Shown piece after piece: positions 63,772 through 64,000 of a stretch of 64,000 nt of DNA (positions within the stretch are counted from its first letter, which is position 1; each line of letters begins with the position of its first letter). This DNA comes from Burkholderiaceae bacterium. GTDB taxonomy: Bacteria > Pseudomonadota > Gammaproteobacteria > Burkholderiales > Burkholderiaceae_C. The notes under the pieces are model-generated. The model was not told where the DNA came from and did not search any database. It saw only the letters and a program-made list of their open reading frames with translations. The position numbers and the translations under genes were made by a program. The stretch is taken from contig JACKLN010000001.1 in the NCBI GenBank assembly GCA_024235855.1, positions 248,001-312,000 of the forward strand, in the 5' to 3' direction.

Positions 63772-64000
63772 GAGCTCTCCCCTTCAGGCAAACGGTCGGC
63801 GAGGGTCAACACGGCGGTCCACCGGCCCGCGCCATCGGGCCCGGCCTCGAGGCGACCGATGCCTTGCAACAGCGCCCGCGCCAGTGACAGGCCTTGGCCG
63901 GGCGCCTGCGCCTGCGCCTGCGCCATCGCGTTGCCGACAGTCACCCGAACCTCACCGGGCCTGGCGACCATCGTGATGCAAACCGTACCGGACCCGTGCT
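63756..64000 (-). CDS. sensor kinase, C-terminal fragment of the ATPase domain
   Basis: The last 81 codons of a gene that runs off the right edge. The segment has the look of the end of a HATPase_c domain: SGTVCITMVARPGEVRVTVG, a Gln/Ala-rich lid, then GQGLSLARALLQGIG in the place of the G2 box and WTAVLTLAD as the last strand. The rest, including the phosphoacceptor region, lies outside the window. It overlaps the ANTAR response regulator gene by 16 bp, which makes it the likely sensor for that regulator. The assignment is moderate because only the tail is visible. Confidence 0.6.
   Translation of the reverse strand, partial: HGSGTVCITMVARPGEVRVTVGNAMAQAQAQAPGQGLSLARALLQGIGRLEAGPDGAGRWTAVLTLADRLPEGESSWPAS

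Overview
The window is a GC-rich, densely packed piece of a bacterial chromosome. Two bacteriochlorophyll genes (bchE, bchJ) with a PpsR/CrtJ-type palindrome in front of them, two PEP-CTERM proteins, branched-chain-type ABC transporters and the general protein content suggest a purple phototrophic betaproteobacterium of the Burkholderiales, for example Rubrivivax or a relative. This placement rests on gene content, not on a marker gene. No rRNA, tRNA, CRISPR array, transposase or prophage gene was seen.

Layout. 1-8345: the end of a LysR regulator, an L-2-haloacid dehalogenase, a malate synthase G gene with three frameshifts, a DUF2817 peptidase-like gene, a membrane-anchored LuxR-type regulator with a DUF4199 protein, an eRF1-domain-like protein with a DksA-type zinc-finger protein, a geranylgeranyl-reductase-family flavoprotein and a class II glutamine amidotransferase. 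8427-13234: two tandem LytS-type kinases and one LytTR regulator, all translationally coupled, then an M14 carboxypeptidase. 13235-13748: a long inverted-repeat element with no gene. 13749-17446: a two-subunit molybdenum hydroxylase and an APH-like kinase. 17447-23622: a large hybrid histidine kinase directly behind pyrF, then purB and bchJ. 23654-31090: bchE, a second haloacid dehalogenase, a PEP-CTERM protein, a GGDEF/EAL protein and a Pit phosphate transporter.

31133-41476 on the minus strand is a ten-gene nucleoside uptake and breakdown operon: BMP-type binding protein, ABC ATPase, two permeases, a nitrilase-family hydrolase, cytidine deaminase, purine nucleoside phosphorylase, deoC, a 5'-nucleotidase lipoprotein and thymidine phosphorylase. 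Adenosine deaminase reads away from it at 41548. A frameshifted MFS transporter, a second BMP binding protein coupled to a TonB-dependent receptor, and a phytanoyl-CoA dioxygenase-like enzyme follow. The nucleoside genes would take up nucleosides, deaminate and phosphorolyse them, and send deoxyribose phosphate to acetaldehyde and glyceraldehyde 3-phosphate.

48165-61839 on the plus strand holds a CZB-domain chemoreceptor behind a sigma-28-like promoter, then a catabolic locus: GntR/UTRA regulator with a perfect 20-bp operator-like palindrome, a five-gene branched-chain-type ABC transporter, an aconitase-like hydratase split into large and small subunits, a dihydropyrimidinase-like cyclic amidohydrolase, an FAD_binding_2 flavoprotein and an isocitrate-lyase/PEP-mutase-family lyase. 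No pathway with exactly this set is known to me, and it is the best candidate for an undescribed system. A second copy of the long repeat element lies between the two hydratase genes. The window ends with a PEP-CTERM protein, an ANTAR response regulator and the end of its probable partner kinase.
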